Below are positions 7,555 to 17,038 of a DNA stretch of 49,883 nt, piece by piece (position 1 is the first letter of the stretch; every line of letters starts with the position of its first letter). The position numbers were made by a program, and so were the translations under genes. Where the stretch lies: assembly GCA_030529135.1 (NCBI GenBank), contig JAUMXO010000006.1:1-49883 (forward strand), given 5' to 3'. A model generated the notes under the pieces. The model was not told where the DNA came from, did not search any database, and worked only from the letters and a program-made list of their open reading frames with translations. This DNA comes from Candidatus Saccharimonadota bacterium. Its GTDB lineage: Bacteria > Patescibacteriota > Saccharimonadia > Saccharimonadales > Saccharimonadaceae.

Positions 7555-8580
7555 TTATCTTTGCGCTCCGCGATTCTTGGTGTTAATAATTTCTACCGGC
7601 TCCTGCTCTAACCAATAGCCAAATTTATCATAAATCGTACTCGTAATCATCGCCCTAGCCCTAGCCAAATTCGCATAAGTTCCCGCAGATTCATTAATAA
7701 GAACTAGTGGTGCCGCTGGATTTACTCTTATACCATAAAGTAGTTGTCCTTTAAACCCGCACTGTTCCACAAACCAAGCCGAATTAATTTTGTTACCATC
7801 TCTTCCACGATGTACTGGGTAACCTTTCTCCTCAGCCTTTTCCGCTTCGATTGGATCAAGATAGACATTTTTGAAAAATGAGCCCGCACTCGCCTTCTCT
7901 CTAGGATCTGGCAATTTATCTTTGCGTATCGCCGAGACAATTTCTCTCACGCCTTTTGGCGAAAAATCCGCATAACCATAATCTTCGATATATTTTTCCA
8001 TTGAATTATAGAATGGTCTATCCATATGACCTTTCTTAAACTCCAAAGTCACGGAAGTAATAAAGAAGCGCCCTTTCATTGTGGTGTTCATAATACTTTT
8101 ACGATAGGCAAACTGCATATCTTTTTTCTCGAGTGTAATAAAGGTATGCGTTGCGGTATCGTAAGCTCTAGCACTCTTAAACACACCAGCTAGTTCCTGC
8201 CCATATGCACCAATATTTTGCGCTGGCGCCGCTCCGACTAGACCCGGAATTCTAGACAAAGCTTCTACACCTGTGTAACCTTTTTCGCAAGCATAATCCA
8301 CAATCGTATCCCAGTTTTCACCTGCCATCACAGTAATCTCACCATTGTTATCATTAAAACCACGCAAACGATTCAGGAGTATCACCCCGTCAAAGCCTTC
8401 ATCCCGCCCAATTGTATTAGCTCCACCGCTAATGATATAAGTAGGATACCAATAAGCACTGGCGAAATTATAAGCCTCGGGAATATCATTTTCCGACTCA
8501 ATTTCAAGCACATGCCGACTCGTCCCACCAATCCGCATGGTAGTAAGACTAGAGATAAATACATTTTCGTAGGATTTCAT
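7555..8580 (-). CDS. murB: UDP-N-acetylenolpyruvoylglucosamine reductase MurB
   Basis: MurB reduces the MurA product to UDP-MurNAc with NADPH and FAD in peptidoglycan synthesis. The 341-residue protein has the FAD-binding region TTMRIGG...GGANTIG, GLVGAAPAQNIGAYGQEL and the serine-containing AGSFFKNVYLDP active-site loop, and ends with EQEPVEI as in the E. coli-type (type I) enzyme. The start is the only plausible ATG; TACAAT about 20 nt upstream may be its -10. It is followed directly by folD. Confidence 0.93.
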   Translation of the reverse strand: MKSYENVFISSLTTMRIGGTSRHVLEIESENDIPEAYNFASAYWYPTYIISGGANTIGRDEGFDGVILLNRLRGFNDNNGEITVMAGENWDTIVDYACEKGYTGVEALSRIPGLVGAAPAQNIGAYGQELAGVFKSARAYDTATHTFITLEKKDMQFAYRKSIMNTTMKGRFFITSVTLEFKKGHMDRPFYNSMEKYIEDYGYADFSPKGVREIVSAIRKDKLPDPREKASAGSFFKNVYLDPIEAEKAEEKGYPVHRGRDGNKINSAWFVEQCGFKGQLLYGIRVNPAAPLVLINESAGTYANLARARAMITSTIYDKFGYWLEQEPVEIINTKNRGAQR

Positions 8581-8652
8581 AGGTTATTTCTTATCTTTTT
8601 ATTGTATCCTATCCTAAAATACTTGTCAATTTTATCCGTAATGAGCAGCAAG

Positions 8653-11600
8653 CTATGAATTATCAGGAGGGCTGTTAGGAAGGACCTCAGGCAAACCCAG
8701 CAATTCTCTGGTCCTTGTAGGCATAGAGTTAATAAGCTGCCTCGTAGGATCGGTATTCATCGTTGCCTTAATTTCATTCAAAGCATTAGTATAGGTTGAT
8801 GGGTCTAACGCCGGTCGCCCTTTTACCGTTCCTTGATTTGGGTCTAGCAACTCAGGTTTTAGTTTTGCCAACTCTGACATACTCAAGCTGTAATTCTGTT
8901 TACCATGATTATTTTTAAGTAAGTCTATTATTTCTTTTAGCTGTTTATTGTCAGTAGCATTTCCAGCAGCATTAAGTAAAGTCTGCGTATTAATTGCAGT
9001 TCCTTTCTCCTTCATATATCCTAATATATCATCATTCACACCATTAAGCTGGTTTGGACCTTTCCCTTCAATATTGCTTGCCAGACTTATAGGACCACCT
9101 CCAGAAGCATAGTCATTCAAAGACATAGATAAATTCTCTGATTTTCCCATGTCCTTACCGAAGCTACTCAAAGGAAGACTACTAGTAGCAGCCATTTGAT
9201 CAATAATTCTAGAGTCATGACTATCGGAAGAGTTAAGGACAATATTACCCAATGCACCATTCAACATCTCTTTATCCATACCGCGAGCAGAAGCGTTTTT
9301 AATCGCTCCCAAGAGAGCTGCCTCCGTACTCTCATTACGATTATCTGCATAAGCTTTCACGCTATTATTAAGTGCACTTTCAAGACCGGACCTTGTCATT
9401 CCGCTATATTGCAATTCATAATCATCGGACAGCTTCTTTCTTCTTTGTGCATCCGCATAATTCACGGCAGCCGCATCAGTAACCTCCACTGGTGGCCCTA
9501 TATTAGCCCCCTCTTGTTCATACTTAGCTTGATTCAGAATATCTTGAGCCTTTTGCCATTGCCTCTTTTCACTATCACTAAGATTACCATAGTTTCTCCC
9601 CTTAAATCTCCCTACTCTTCTGGCTGCATCTCTAATTCTCTTAGTCCTTGCTGCTTCTTCTTGTGCATTCTTATATCCTTCCGTACCCTGTACCGCTTTC
9701 AGTCCACCTTGCACCGCATTCCGCCCAGCGCTTCTCACAGTATTGCCCATTGAAGTTAACGCCGCACCTACTTTACCTAACGCGCTAATTGCGTTCGTGA
9801 GAAGCATCGGAATTAAGAAAAATCCAAGATACGGCAATACTAACAATATCAAATGTGTATACCATGGCAATTCAGCACCATCTTCTAAGGATCTAAGAAG
9901 TTGGCTGATCCCTGATAACGCCCCAAGTATCGGAAAAACAATCAATGCAGCTTTAAACAGCTCAGCCCATTTTTTAAATAATTGTTGAGTGTTTGGCAAA
10001 ACATACGCCACAAATGCAAACGGCGAAATCAATACACAAAACATTATTATAACCTGCCTAGCGCCTACCGCAAGAAGCAATATAAGAACTGCAATCGCAA
10101 TTGCAAGCAAAGCTATAATCACTAATATTATTATTGCTACCACACTTGGACCTAGAATTGCAGTTATCGCAGGAGCAGTAGTGGCTACAGCCGGCCCACC
10201 AGTCGAAGCGGCCGCAATCAATCCACCAACTGCTGTCCCAACATACGATGGTTCACCCACTTTATCAACACCATTAGCAATCCCACCAAACATATCCCTC
10301 AATCCTGTTCCAGCAATATTAGATACATCAACCAAAGCTTGACATATATAAATACTCAAATTCATAAGTATCGCTATTAATATCAGACGAGGCAGCATCT
10401 TCTTAATGCCATAGTTATCTATGCCATATCCAGTCAATTGCGAAATTACAACTATCAAGAAGAATAAAACCATCAATCCATTTGCTATATTTCGCACAAG
10501 CCCCCACGCATTCTCGATATCGTCATTATCATAAACCGAAGTCTTTACCTCGAGAAACTTTTGCGACATGTTGTCTAGCCAAGAGGCTGTATATTCCATA
10601 TTGTTCATCGTAGGACAAAGCAACCATTGCATCGGCCCTACCGTAGTGAAATCGTTACAATCAACTATTTCGCTATTGTCTGTAGTGCTTTGATTGATTG
10701 GCTTGCCTGGATTCGGCTTGCTAGCACCTTCATCCTCTTGCTCTTCTTCTATGATGTTTTCCGGGCAATCGTTCGGTGGAATATTGACAGTTCCAAAAAT
10801 AGAAACCCCACGACTGATAGTAGAAAAACTGTTTAAACCACTAATCACAGAATTATAATCAGCTATAGCATTACCCCCAAAAGTCGTACCGTTAAATCCC
10901 CCCATTGTATCAGTAGGGTTTATGCCACCAACATAACAAGTATTATATTCACCACCACCGTAAAGTGTAGTTCGTTTCCACCCAAGTTGATCAATTGCTT
11001 TCTTTTGATTCTCAGTTATAGATGTCAGACAGCATACCTTCGGACCATAATGACCAAGTAAATAATTCTGATATGTTATAAATTTCTCTGGCTCAGAAAA
11101 ACTTGGTTTAGCCCCACTCATAGGCATCTGTCCAGTCAAAAAATTGACGCCATTCTTCTTTACCTCATCAGTAACCTTCAATTCAAATTTTTGGTCTTCA
11201 CCAAAAGGAGAAGCATCTTCCCCCGTGCTAGCATCGCTAAGATCATTATATGTATAAGAAATACATATTTTTTCACCTCCTTCTACTCCACCAATAGTCT
11301 GTTCGCCAATAACAGCACCTCCGTTGTTCAATATACCATCAACAAGCGCCCCAAAGAAAGCGGCTGGATCCCCCCTATCTTGGCTAATAATCACTTTTTG
11401 TTTATCCCTTTTTGTGCATTTTCCATTATCGTAACCACGCCCACCGATCTCCACTTTTACACTACTTTCTCCAACGAGCGAGATTTTTACTAAACTCTCA
11501 GGCATTCTTAAATAATTATGATTAGAACTATCTTTTTTAAGAGTATGTTTTTTGACGCTTACATCTAATATCTTGTTGTTTGCATTCTTGTCATACATAA

Positions 11601-12063
11601 CACAAATTTTCTTATCTGTATAATAAGACATGCCGCCGGCTGTCCTCCAAATAAGATATCTACAATCCGTAAATTCACTAACATCTACTCCGACAGGTTT
11701 GTATCCTAAACCTTTCAAATAAACAGGCTTCAGGTTATCGTCTGTCCATGTAGTATTTTTTATGCTTGTAATAAACTTATTACAATTTTCTTTGGTAGTC
11801 TTATAATCTTCGACGGAATAGACATCTGGCTTGGTTTTAATTACTTTTTTCGAATCCGTGTTTTTCAGAATTGTATCAGAAGCAAATCCACCACCATCAT
11901 AGCAATCGATTATCGAAGAAATGGTTATTTTTCGCTTCACTTCATCCCAAGAATAGCTGTTAGCAGCAAACGTATCATGAGCTATAGATAATCCTATCAT
12001 TATAGCAATCAAAGAAGTTACGCCAGACCAACCAAAAATCCTTTTAATAAAATTATTTTTCAT
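8653..12063 (-). CDS. Large exported/polytopic membrane protein, VirB6/TrbL-like candidate
   Basis: The 1136-residue product begins with a signal peptide (hydrophobic VTSLIAIMIGLSIA). About 480 residues with several cysteines follow and are likely outside the cell. A cluster of six to eight membrane segments occupies roughly residues 510-780, including LMVLFFLIVVISQLTGYGI, LPRLILIAILMNLSIYICQAL and a segment of nearly pure I/L/A. About 350 Gln/Asn/Ala-rich residues end the protein, probably in the cytoplasm. The membrane block resembles VirB6/TrbL channel proteins of type IV secretion systems, but no VirB4 or pilin gene is in view. The ATG at 12063 is chosen because GAGG lies 7 nt upstream; it overlaps the preceding gene by 11 nt. 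Confidence 0.55.
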   Translation of the reverse strand: MKNNFIKRIFGWSGVTSLIAIMIGLSIAHDTFAANSYSWDEVKRKITISSIIDCYDGGGFASDTILKNTDSKKVIKTKPDVYSVEDYKTTKENCNKFITSIKNTTWTDDNLKPVYLKGLGYKPVGVDVSEFTDCRYLIWRTAGGMSYYTDKKICVMYDKNANNKILDVSVKKHTLKKDSSNHNYLRMPESLVKISLVGESSVKVEIGGRGYDNGKCTKRDKQKVIISQDRGDPAAFFGALVDGILNNGGAVIGEQTIGGVEGGEKICISYTYNDLSDASTGEDASPFGEDQKFELKVTDEVKKNGVNFLTGQMPMSGAKPSFSEPEKFITYQNYLLGHYGPKVCCLTSITENQKKAIDQLGWKRTTLYGGGEYNTCYVGGINPTDTMGGFNGTTFGGNAIADYNSVISGLNSFSTISRGVSIFGTVNIPPNDCPENIIEEEQEDEGASKPNPGKPINQSTTDNSEIVDCNDFTTVGPMQWLLCPTMNNMEYTASWLDNMSQKFLEVKTSVYDNDDIENAWGLVRNIANGLMVLFFLIVVISQLTGYGIDNYGIKKMLPRLILIAILMNLSIYICQALVDVSNIAGTGLRDMFGGIANGVDKVGEPSYVGTAVGGLIAAASTGGPAVATTAPAITAILGPSVVAIIILVIIALLAIAIAVLILLLAVGARQVIIMFCVLISPFAFVAYVLPNTQQLFKKWAELFKAALIVFPILGALSGISQLLRSLEDGAELPWYTHLILLVLPYLGFFLIPMLLTNAISALGKVGAALTSMGNTVRSAGRNAVQGGLKAVQGTEGYKNAQEEAARTKRIRDAARRVGRFKGRNYGNLSDSEKRQWQKAQDILNQAKYEQEGANIGPPVEVTDAAAVNYADAQRRKKLSDDYELQYSGMTRSGLESALNNSVKAYADNRNESTEAALLGAIKNASARGMDKEMLNGALGNIVLNSSDSHDSRIIDQMAATSSLPLSSFGKDMGKSENLSMSLNDYASGGGPISLASNIEGKGPNQLNGVNDDILGYMKEKGTAINTQTLLNAAGNATDNKQLKEIIDLLKNNHGKQNYSLSMSELAKLKPELLDPNQGTVKGRPALDPSTYTNALNEIKATMNTDPTRQLINSMPTRTRELLGLPEVLPNSPPDNS

Positions 12064-13327
12064 TGCCATCCTCATCTTTATATTCTTCTATAATCCAGTT
12101 GTTATCCAAAGAAAAATCCCTTTCTATTTGATAACAAATCCTCATCATCTCCCTCAATTCGTCCAATATCTCTAAATCATTATTTTGCATATTCTCTACA
12201 CTTGTCGCATATGCATCAGACACAGCAGACAAAGCAGTAGAATTTCTCTCTATACAAGCATCGTCTTCATTCGTCATGCAGCCCAACGCATCATACGCAT
12301 CATACAAATTTAACGTTGCTATTACTGCTTCTTCGGCTGCATTGGCATAATTCATCCCAAATTCATACACGGTATTTTTCAATTCTGCATAATTTTCTTT
12401 TATAAGGTTCAATGCTTTGTCTTTGTCTTTACCATTATCGTAATACAAACCAAGGATGCTCTCTTCTACCCAATAATCTTTTACCGCAACATATTTTGAC
12501 AAAAAATCCAGTAACGCATTCTCTTCTTTCGTATCACCATAAAGTCTACTAGTAGTAGCCATTTTGTCATCATTCATAATCCTCTCATAAAATCCACTCC
12601 AGAGTTCCTTAGCTTTATTGAAAAAATCAACATTCTTATCCTCAAGAGCCTTCACCGCTGCATACTCACGAGATTCATCATACTCTCCACCCAGACTAGA
12701 GATTTCCTTGTCGTCTCCATTCAAAAGATAATTAGCATATCTATAAAAATCACCATTTGTACCGGTATAACCATTATTATGGCTACCGCCACCACCTCCA
12801 CGCGTCGCCATCACTATAGCAAGTACCACGGTCACCACCGCTACCAGCATCAAAATCCCGCCAATTATCCAATTGCGTTTAGATTTCCTTTTACCGTCGC
12901 TATTATCAAGTATAATTGGATCATCGCTTGTCGTCCTTATTGGCATACCTGGCCGCGTAAACACACTAGGTCGCGTCGGTGTATTTGACTGCATCGATAC
13001 ACCTGGCTGCGTTGGCATTACTGGCCGCATATTTGGCTGTGCTGGGGTGTTCGGTTGTGTTAGTATATTCGGCTGTACAGACTGTGTTGGCATAGTCTGT
13101 TGCGCAGATTGCACAGATGCCATTGACTGCATAGATGCACCAGGCTGCACAGAACCACCAGGTTGCACAAGACTACTGGGTTGCATAGAAGCATTCGGCT
13201 GCGCAGATACATCCGGCCCACTCACAATCGGTTTCGGCTTGTCATCATCACCACTTGGACCACTAGCAATCACGCCCGGTTTTGTACCAGGGACACCCAA
13301 CCCACCACTATTAGACGACGGATTCAT
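12053..13327 (-). CDS. Gln/Pro-tailed single-pass membrane protein
   Basis: The 424-residue protein starts with about 140 residues rich in Q-P, M-Q and T-Q-P repeats, then a basic stop-transfer KRKSKRN and one membrane segment (WIIGGILMLVAVVTVVLAIVM, about 151-172), a Gly/Asn linker and a helical acidic domain of about 230 residues with three cysteines. Its function is not recognised. The gene sits upstream of and overlaps the VirB6/TrbL-like gene, suggesting the two act in one membrane assembly. TATAAT at 13334-13339 is exactly 6 nt before the ATG, so the mRNA is probably leaderless. Confidence 0.7.
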   Translation of the reverse strand: MNPSSNSGGLGVPGTKPGVIASGPSGDDDKPKPIVSGPDVSAQPNASMQPSSLVQPGGSVQPGASMQSMASVQSAQQTMPTQSVQPNILTQPNTPAQPNMRPVMPTQPGVSMQSNTPTRPSVFTRPGMPIRTTSDDPIILDNSDGKRKSKRNWIIGGILMLVAVVTVVLAIVMATRGGGGGSHNNGYTGTNGDFYRYANYLLNGDDKEISSLGGEYDESREYAAVKALEDKNVDFFNKAKELWSGFYERIMNDDKMATTSRLYGDTKEENALLDFLSKYVAVKDYWVEESILGLYYDNGKDKDKALNLIKENYAELKNTVYEFGMNYANAAEEAVIATLNLYDAYDALGCMTNEDDACIERNSTALSAVSDAYATSVENMQNNDLEILDELREMMRICYQIERDFSLDNNWIIEEYKDEDGNEK

Positions 13328-13333
13328 ACACTC

Positions 13334-13339
13334 ATTATA
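13334..13339 (-). promoter_or_regulatory. -10 box, leaderless spacing
   Basis: TATAAT on the minus strand lies 6 nt before the ATG at 13327 and would drive the two-gene operon ending at 8653. Confidence 0.75.
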
Positions 13340-13399
13340 TCATAAGCATAATCGATTTTACAACAAAAAATCACAAAAATTACCAAGCCACTTACGCAC

Positions 13400-13436
13400 A
13401 AAAAAACGAACCCCGCATTAAATGCAGGGTTCGTTT
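13400..13436 (-). terminator. Terminator of the surface-protein gene
   Basis: A stem of about 14 bp with one C-A mismatch (AAACGAACCCCGCAT against ATGCAGGGTTCGTTT) with T/A runs on both sides lies 38 bp after the stop codon at 13474. Confidence 0.8.
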
Positions 13437-13473
13437 ATCATCTGAGTTCTTGTGCTAGAAGCGGCCAATGAAC

Positions 13474-14760
13474 TTAGAATTTTCTCCGGCTAACAATAGC
13501 ATAGCTAACTAAAGTAGTTAAGCCACCAGTACCAAGTGCACCAAATACGATACCCTCAGGACCGGTTGAAGGAATAGTAGTAGGAGTACCACCATTATCT
13601 ACAACAGGTTGTTGAGGAGTAGGAGTTGGGGTAGGGGTTGGGGTTGGTGTTGGAGTTGGTTTCTCATCACAAACACCACCAGTCTTGGATACCATTACCG
13701 AAGCATCATCTTTGGTTACTTTAGAGGCAACCGTAGAAGAAGCCCAGTTTACAAGTTGGTTAGAACCACAAGCTAAAGTCTTGTCAATTACTTTCGCAGT
13801 AAAGCGAACGTAAGCATTACCCTTAGAATTATAGCTACCAATATTCAAACCAGAAGTGGTAACAGTGTTTTCTGGGAGTTGTTTACCATTTTGATAGTTA
13901 GAGTTATAAAGATAAGTAGAATTTTGCACGTATTCCATGTTGGTAGGCAAAATGTCGCGAATCATCACGTCTTTTACAGTATCACCAAGTAAGTTTACGT
14001 ATTCAATTTGAAACTCTACTTCATCGCCAACGTTAGCGTTCACACTTTCAGTAAAGCCATTACCAGAACCTTTAATACGTACGGTTTTGGAAAGCTTAGC
14101 TGACACAGATTTGTGAACTTTCACCTGAATAGTAGCCTCACCGTCATATTCGTAACAGCCAGGAATCTCACCATTCATAGTCTTAAAACCAATTTTGACA
14201 TTATCATTGATTACAGTATCAGATAAAGCAAAAGTACCTTGAGTGTTGGTATATTTAGCAGAACCCTTTACATATTCAATGTAAAAGTCATCATTTGATT
14301 TCATTTTAATCTCATCCCAATAACGAGTTGGTTTAGCGTTAGAAGAGTTGAGATAACCAATTACGGTTTGTTCTTTAGCCACTACTGTAGGCAAAGAAAA
14401 GTTTACAGAAACATCTTTAGCTACAGTTTTGGTACCTTGAGGGTTGTTATTGTGGACATAAAGACGGATAGTATAAGTCTGACCGTCTTCAACATTAATT
14501 TCGTCGGCATTGTAAACACTGGCATTACCAGAAGCAACCTTAGCGCCTACGAAATTACGCTCATCACCAATTTTACCATTGGTAATAGAGTTAAAGGTAA
14601 TCTTGTTACCAAGTTTGCCTTCATTGATTTGTGAAAGAGTGTAAGTAGCACGACCATTGTCAGAGTCACCCCACGCATTCACTATAGCTGGAGTCATCGA
14701 TGCAGTAGCTACAATCGTAGCAGCAGTCACCGATAAAACCGATTTAGCAAATTTATTCAT
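13474..14760 (-). CDS. Surface protein with DUF11-like repeats and sortase-type signal
   Basis: The 428-residue protein has a clear signal peptide (FAKSVLSVTAATIVATASM, cleavage near VNAWG). Its body is beta-rich, with a DUF11-like domain around GDEVEFQIEYVNLLGDTVKDVMIRDILP. A Pro-Thr repeat spacer (PTPTPTP) precedes the C-terminal sorting signal IPSTG (about 396-400), a hydrophobic stretch and the RRKF tail. It should be attached to the cell wall by a sortase, although no sortase is in the window. AAAGGAA precedes the ATG. The 262-bp upstream gap contains a structured element, suggesting a long leader. It is a candidate major surface or attachment protein. Confidence 0.75.
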   Translation of the reverse strand: MNKFAKSVLSVTAATIVATASMTPAIVNAWGDSDNGRATYTLSQINEGKLGNKITFNSITNGKIGDERNFVGAKVASGNASVYNADEINVEDGQTYTIRLYVHNNNPQGTKTVAKDVSVNFSLPTVVAKEQTVIGYLNSSNAKPTRYWDEIKMKSNDDFYIEYVKGSAKYTNTQGTFALSDTVINDNVKIGFKTMNGEIPGCYEYDGEATIQVKVHKSVSAKLSKTVRIKGSGNGFTESVNANVGDEVEFQIEYVNLLGDTVKDVMIRDILPTNMEYVQNSTYLYNSNYQNGKQLPENTVTTSGLNIGSYNSKGNAYVRFTAKVIDKTLACGSNQLVNWASSTVASKVTKDDASVMVSKTGGVCDEKPTPTPTPTPTPTPTPQQPVVDNGGTPTTIPSTGPEGIVFGALGTGGLTTLVSYAIVSRRKF

Positions 14761-14876
14761 AATTTAAATTCCTTTCAAAATTATAAATCGTATTAAGTTG
14801 ATATTTTAGAGTTTTGTATCAAAACTTCAAAAACTCCTTTCTTGCTAGCCGAATTGTTAAAATTCCTCTAGTTCAT

Positions 14877-15014
14877 ACAACCGAATCGTCTCAAATTTCA
14901 AATTATCTTAGTAAATTTCTGTCCAGGTAGAGCCCGGCGGCAAATGCCGCCGGACGTAAAAAATAAAGTGCTTGAGCTGTCCAGCTCACTGGGCCCTACC
15001 CTTTGCCTATATAT
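14877..15014. repeat. Left arm of interrupted inverted repeat
   Basis: Three blocks recur in the same order and inverted orientation at 17039-17089: ACAACCGAATC (14877-14887), TTTCAAA (14896-14902) and TTGCCTATATAT (15003-15014). Here a three-way-junction-like sequence lies between the second and third blocks. The two arms bound a two-gene cassette. Confidence 0.55.
14926..15000. ncRNA. Three-way-junction-like structured element
   Basis: GGTAGAGCCC (14926-14935) pairs with GGGCCCTACC (14991-15000) with one mismatch and encloses two further stems: GGCGGCA/TGCCGCC (14936-14951) and TGAGCTG/CAGCTCA (14973-14988). CTGTCCAG occurs once just before and once inside the element. No T run follows on either strand, so it is not a simple terminator. 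The strand is uncertain; on the minus strand it lies between the cassette genes and the surface-protein gene and could be a leader element. It matches no RNA family that I recognise. Confidence 0.45.
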
Positions 15015-15022
15015 GAACAGAT

Positions 15023-16438
15023 TCAGTCGGGAGGCCCGTCCCAAGAACTTCCCGGCGAATCGTTACTAACCGAGCTATCGCTCGGTGGCGTAGGAGTATC
15101 AATACTCCCGTTACCATTCCCGCTGTCAGCGTTACTATCGACAGTGGTATTAGAATCTGGCGGCGGGGTGGAGGGTGTGTTATCCTCGCCACCAGATCTA
15201 GACTGATTATTAGCCTCTTCCAACTGTTTTACTATCTGCTGGTACTGCTCCGGCGTCAAATCATTTGAATTACCGGGCTGATCAGCAGTGGAGTACTGCG
15301 CTCCTTTACCGTTATTCGTATCCGGCCCCGGTCCCGAAGTGTCGTTCGGAAGTACAGGAGTGCCCTTTGTGGGATCCTTATCGTACTTCTTCTTCGGATC
15401 CGGTTTCGGAGTCGGTTTCGGACTCGGAGTCGGAGTCGGAGGCGTTTTACCAGGTACAGTCCCTCCACCCTTGAGGGAGGTGCCAGCTTTACCGCCGCCA
15501 CCAGATATACCTCCGCCACCGACAGAGCCACCACCACCTTGCTGCTGTTTATTCGGGTTAGGTTTTACCTTCACCTTCATAACTTCAGCCACGTTGGTGG
15601 GCTGGTAGCCGCAGTCGATGCGGTACATGACTTCCTTCGTGGTAGTTCCCTTAATGGTGAAAGTGTACACCAGGAACCACCCGCTGTGGTTGTCGGTCTC
15701 CATGACGATAATGTCAGGGACCTTGTCCACGGTGAAGGGGTTCATATACATCTGATCCGTTAAGCCTTTTTCAACCCTTCGGACCTCTTTTTTGGTGGCG
15801 GAATTCAGATATGCATCGAAGGCATCAAGAGCATTATAGTACTGCTCGTGATCCTTCATGAAGTCAGACTTGGCCTTGTTCATTGCTGCGTCCCACTCAT
15901 GTTCGCACTCGTCATAAAATACTCCGAGATAGCGAGTGCCCATGATCGAGTCGAACCAAGCCATATCAGCTGCACCGAGCGCCGGATCGTTTCTTAAACG
16001 AATTCTAAAGTCTTCGTCCAGAACATCAATCTCCGCCGACCCAATGATATCAGACACCTTCACGGTGTCTGTCGGCTTTTTGTCTTGCAACACTTGTTTC
16101 ACTTGTGAAAGTGACAAGTTTTCAAACACAGGATTAGGCCCAAAGTCGTAATTATTGGACTCATTGCCGTCATCTTGCAGTTCCTGGTTATAAAAATGCC
16201 AGGTCCATTCGTCGACGGTACTATTGACCACCGGCTCCGGCGTAGGTTCTGGTACTGCCGCCAAATCCTCCACCGGAAAAAGATCCTCCGTGGTATCCTC
16301 TGGCGGAAGTTCCTGCGCGGCAGCCTTAGGAAGACCTAAAGCTCCCAGCACCGAAACCGCCATAATCGCTACTCCAACAATGGAGGCGATTATAATTGCC
16401 AACCAACCCAAAAACTTCTTATTCTTCTGCTGTGACAT
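15023..16438 (-). CDS. Membrane-anchored secreted protein with Gly- and Pro-rich linkers
   Basis: The 471-residue protein has one N-terminal membrane segment or uncleaved signal (WLAIIIASIVGVAIMAVSVLG), an acidic linker, and a folded domain of about 220 residues (roughly 60-290) with two cysteines. A glycine-rich linker (GGGGSVGGGG), PTPTPSPKPTPKP and a long Ser/Asn/Pro/Gln-rich tail follow. The function is not recognised; the low-complexity tail could reach through the cell wall. GGAGGTGA precedes the ATG at 16438, inside the end of the upstream gene, so the pair is translationally coupled. G/C-rich codons and a long palindrome-bearing 3' region differ from the chromosome's usual style. Confidence 0.65.
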   Translation of the reverse strand: MSQQKNKKFLGWLAIIIASIVGVAIMAVSVLGALGLPKAAAQELPPEDTTEDLFPVEDLAAVPEPTPEPVVNSTVDEWTWHFYNQELQDDGNESNNYDFGPNPVFENLSLSQVKQVLQDKKPTDTVKVSDIIGSAEIDVLDEDFRIRLRNDPALGAADMAWFDSIMGTRYLGVFYDECEHEWDAAMNKAKSDFMKDHEQYYNALDAFDAYLNSATKKEVRRVEKGLTDQMYMNPFTVDKVPDIIVMETDNHSGWFLVYTFTIKGTTTKEVMYRIDCGYQPTNVAEVMKVKVKPNPNKQQQGGGGSVGGGGISGGGGKAGTSLKGGGTVPGKTPPTPTPSPKPTPKPDPKKKYDKDPTKGTPVLPNDTSGPGPDTNNGKGAQYSTADQPGNSNDLTPEQYQQIVKQLEEANNQSRSGGEDNTPSTPPPDSNTTVDSNADSGNGNGSIDTPTPPSDSSVSNDSPGSSWDGPPD

Positions 16439-16970
16439 CTTCCTCACCTCCTTCTTCTTCAACCTCCCAATACTCGTCCTCAGAATCATCTGAAGTAGTA
16501 TCGGTATCAACATTTCCTTCCGGCAGACTTTCTAGCTCCAAATTGAACCATATTGCATCGGCTGCGAAAAAGCCGACACCAACAACAAAAAGCATTAATG
16601 GAGCTCCGTTAAGAACCCCAATTAAGCCTCTCGGCAAATTGGTGTCAATCACTCTTGCCGCCGCTGATTTACCGATAAGCATCAAGATAAACATGATACC
16701 AGAGTGTATTAAAAGCTCTGGTACGTTGCTTCCTTCCTGATGCCACCAATAAATCAAATAACCCATCAGTGCCAACACGATCACATAAAAGAATGGTACC
16801 GCAATGAAGATTGGTACCTTTGGTGCCAAGAAATTGATTACACCGGAAAGAAGACCATATATGATGACCTTTACCAGTATAACCTCCTTCTCTTCGCCAA
16901 ATCGCTTAGAATTGGCGAATACTAAACCTGCCACTACCAATGCTACAATAAGACTAAGGAATGCCAGCAT
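16419..16970 (-). CDS. Multi-pass membrane protein with acidic C-terminal tail
   Basis: The 183-residue protein has four to five hydrophobic segments (for example LAFLSLIVALVVAGLVFA and FIAVPFFYVIVLALMGYLIYW) and ends in a strongly acidic tail (EDEYWEVEEEGGEEDVTAEE). AAAGGAGGTG lies just upstream of the ATG at 16970, which decides it over the upstream in-frame start at 17015. The acidic codons at the end contain the GGAGG ribosome binding site of the next gene. Its function is unknown. The operon is driven by a consensus promoter at 17142-17170 with a leader of about 165 nt. Confidence 0.65.
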   Translation of the reverse strand: MLAFLSLIVALVVAGLVFANSKRFGEEKEVILVKVIIYGLLSGVINFLAPKVPIFIAVPFFYVIVLALMGYLIYWWHQEGSNVPELLIHSGIMFILMLIGKSAAARVIDTNLPRGLIGVLNGAPLMLFVVGVGFFAADAIWFNLELESLPEGNVDTDTTSDDSEDEYWEVEEEGGEEDVTAEE

Positions 16971-17038
16971 GGCTTCCACCTCCTTTTCAAGTATGGGAGC
17001 CTTCGCCCCCATCAACTAAACAACAGTTATAGGGACGT

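Noticed and set aside
9743-10342. Plus-strand frames opposite the VirB6/TrbL-like gene
   Set aside because: They mirror the membrane-segment codons of the real gene and lack start signals.
12873-13421. Cys/Gly-rich plus-strand frame opposite the Gln/Pro tail
   Set aside because: The composition is the shadow of Q-P repeats on the other strand.
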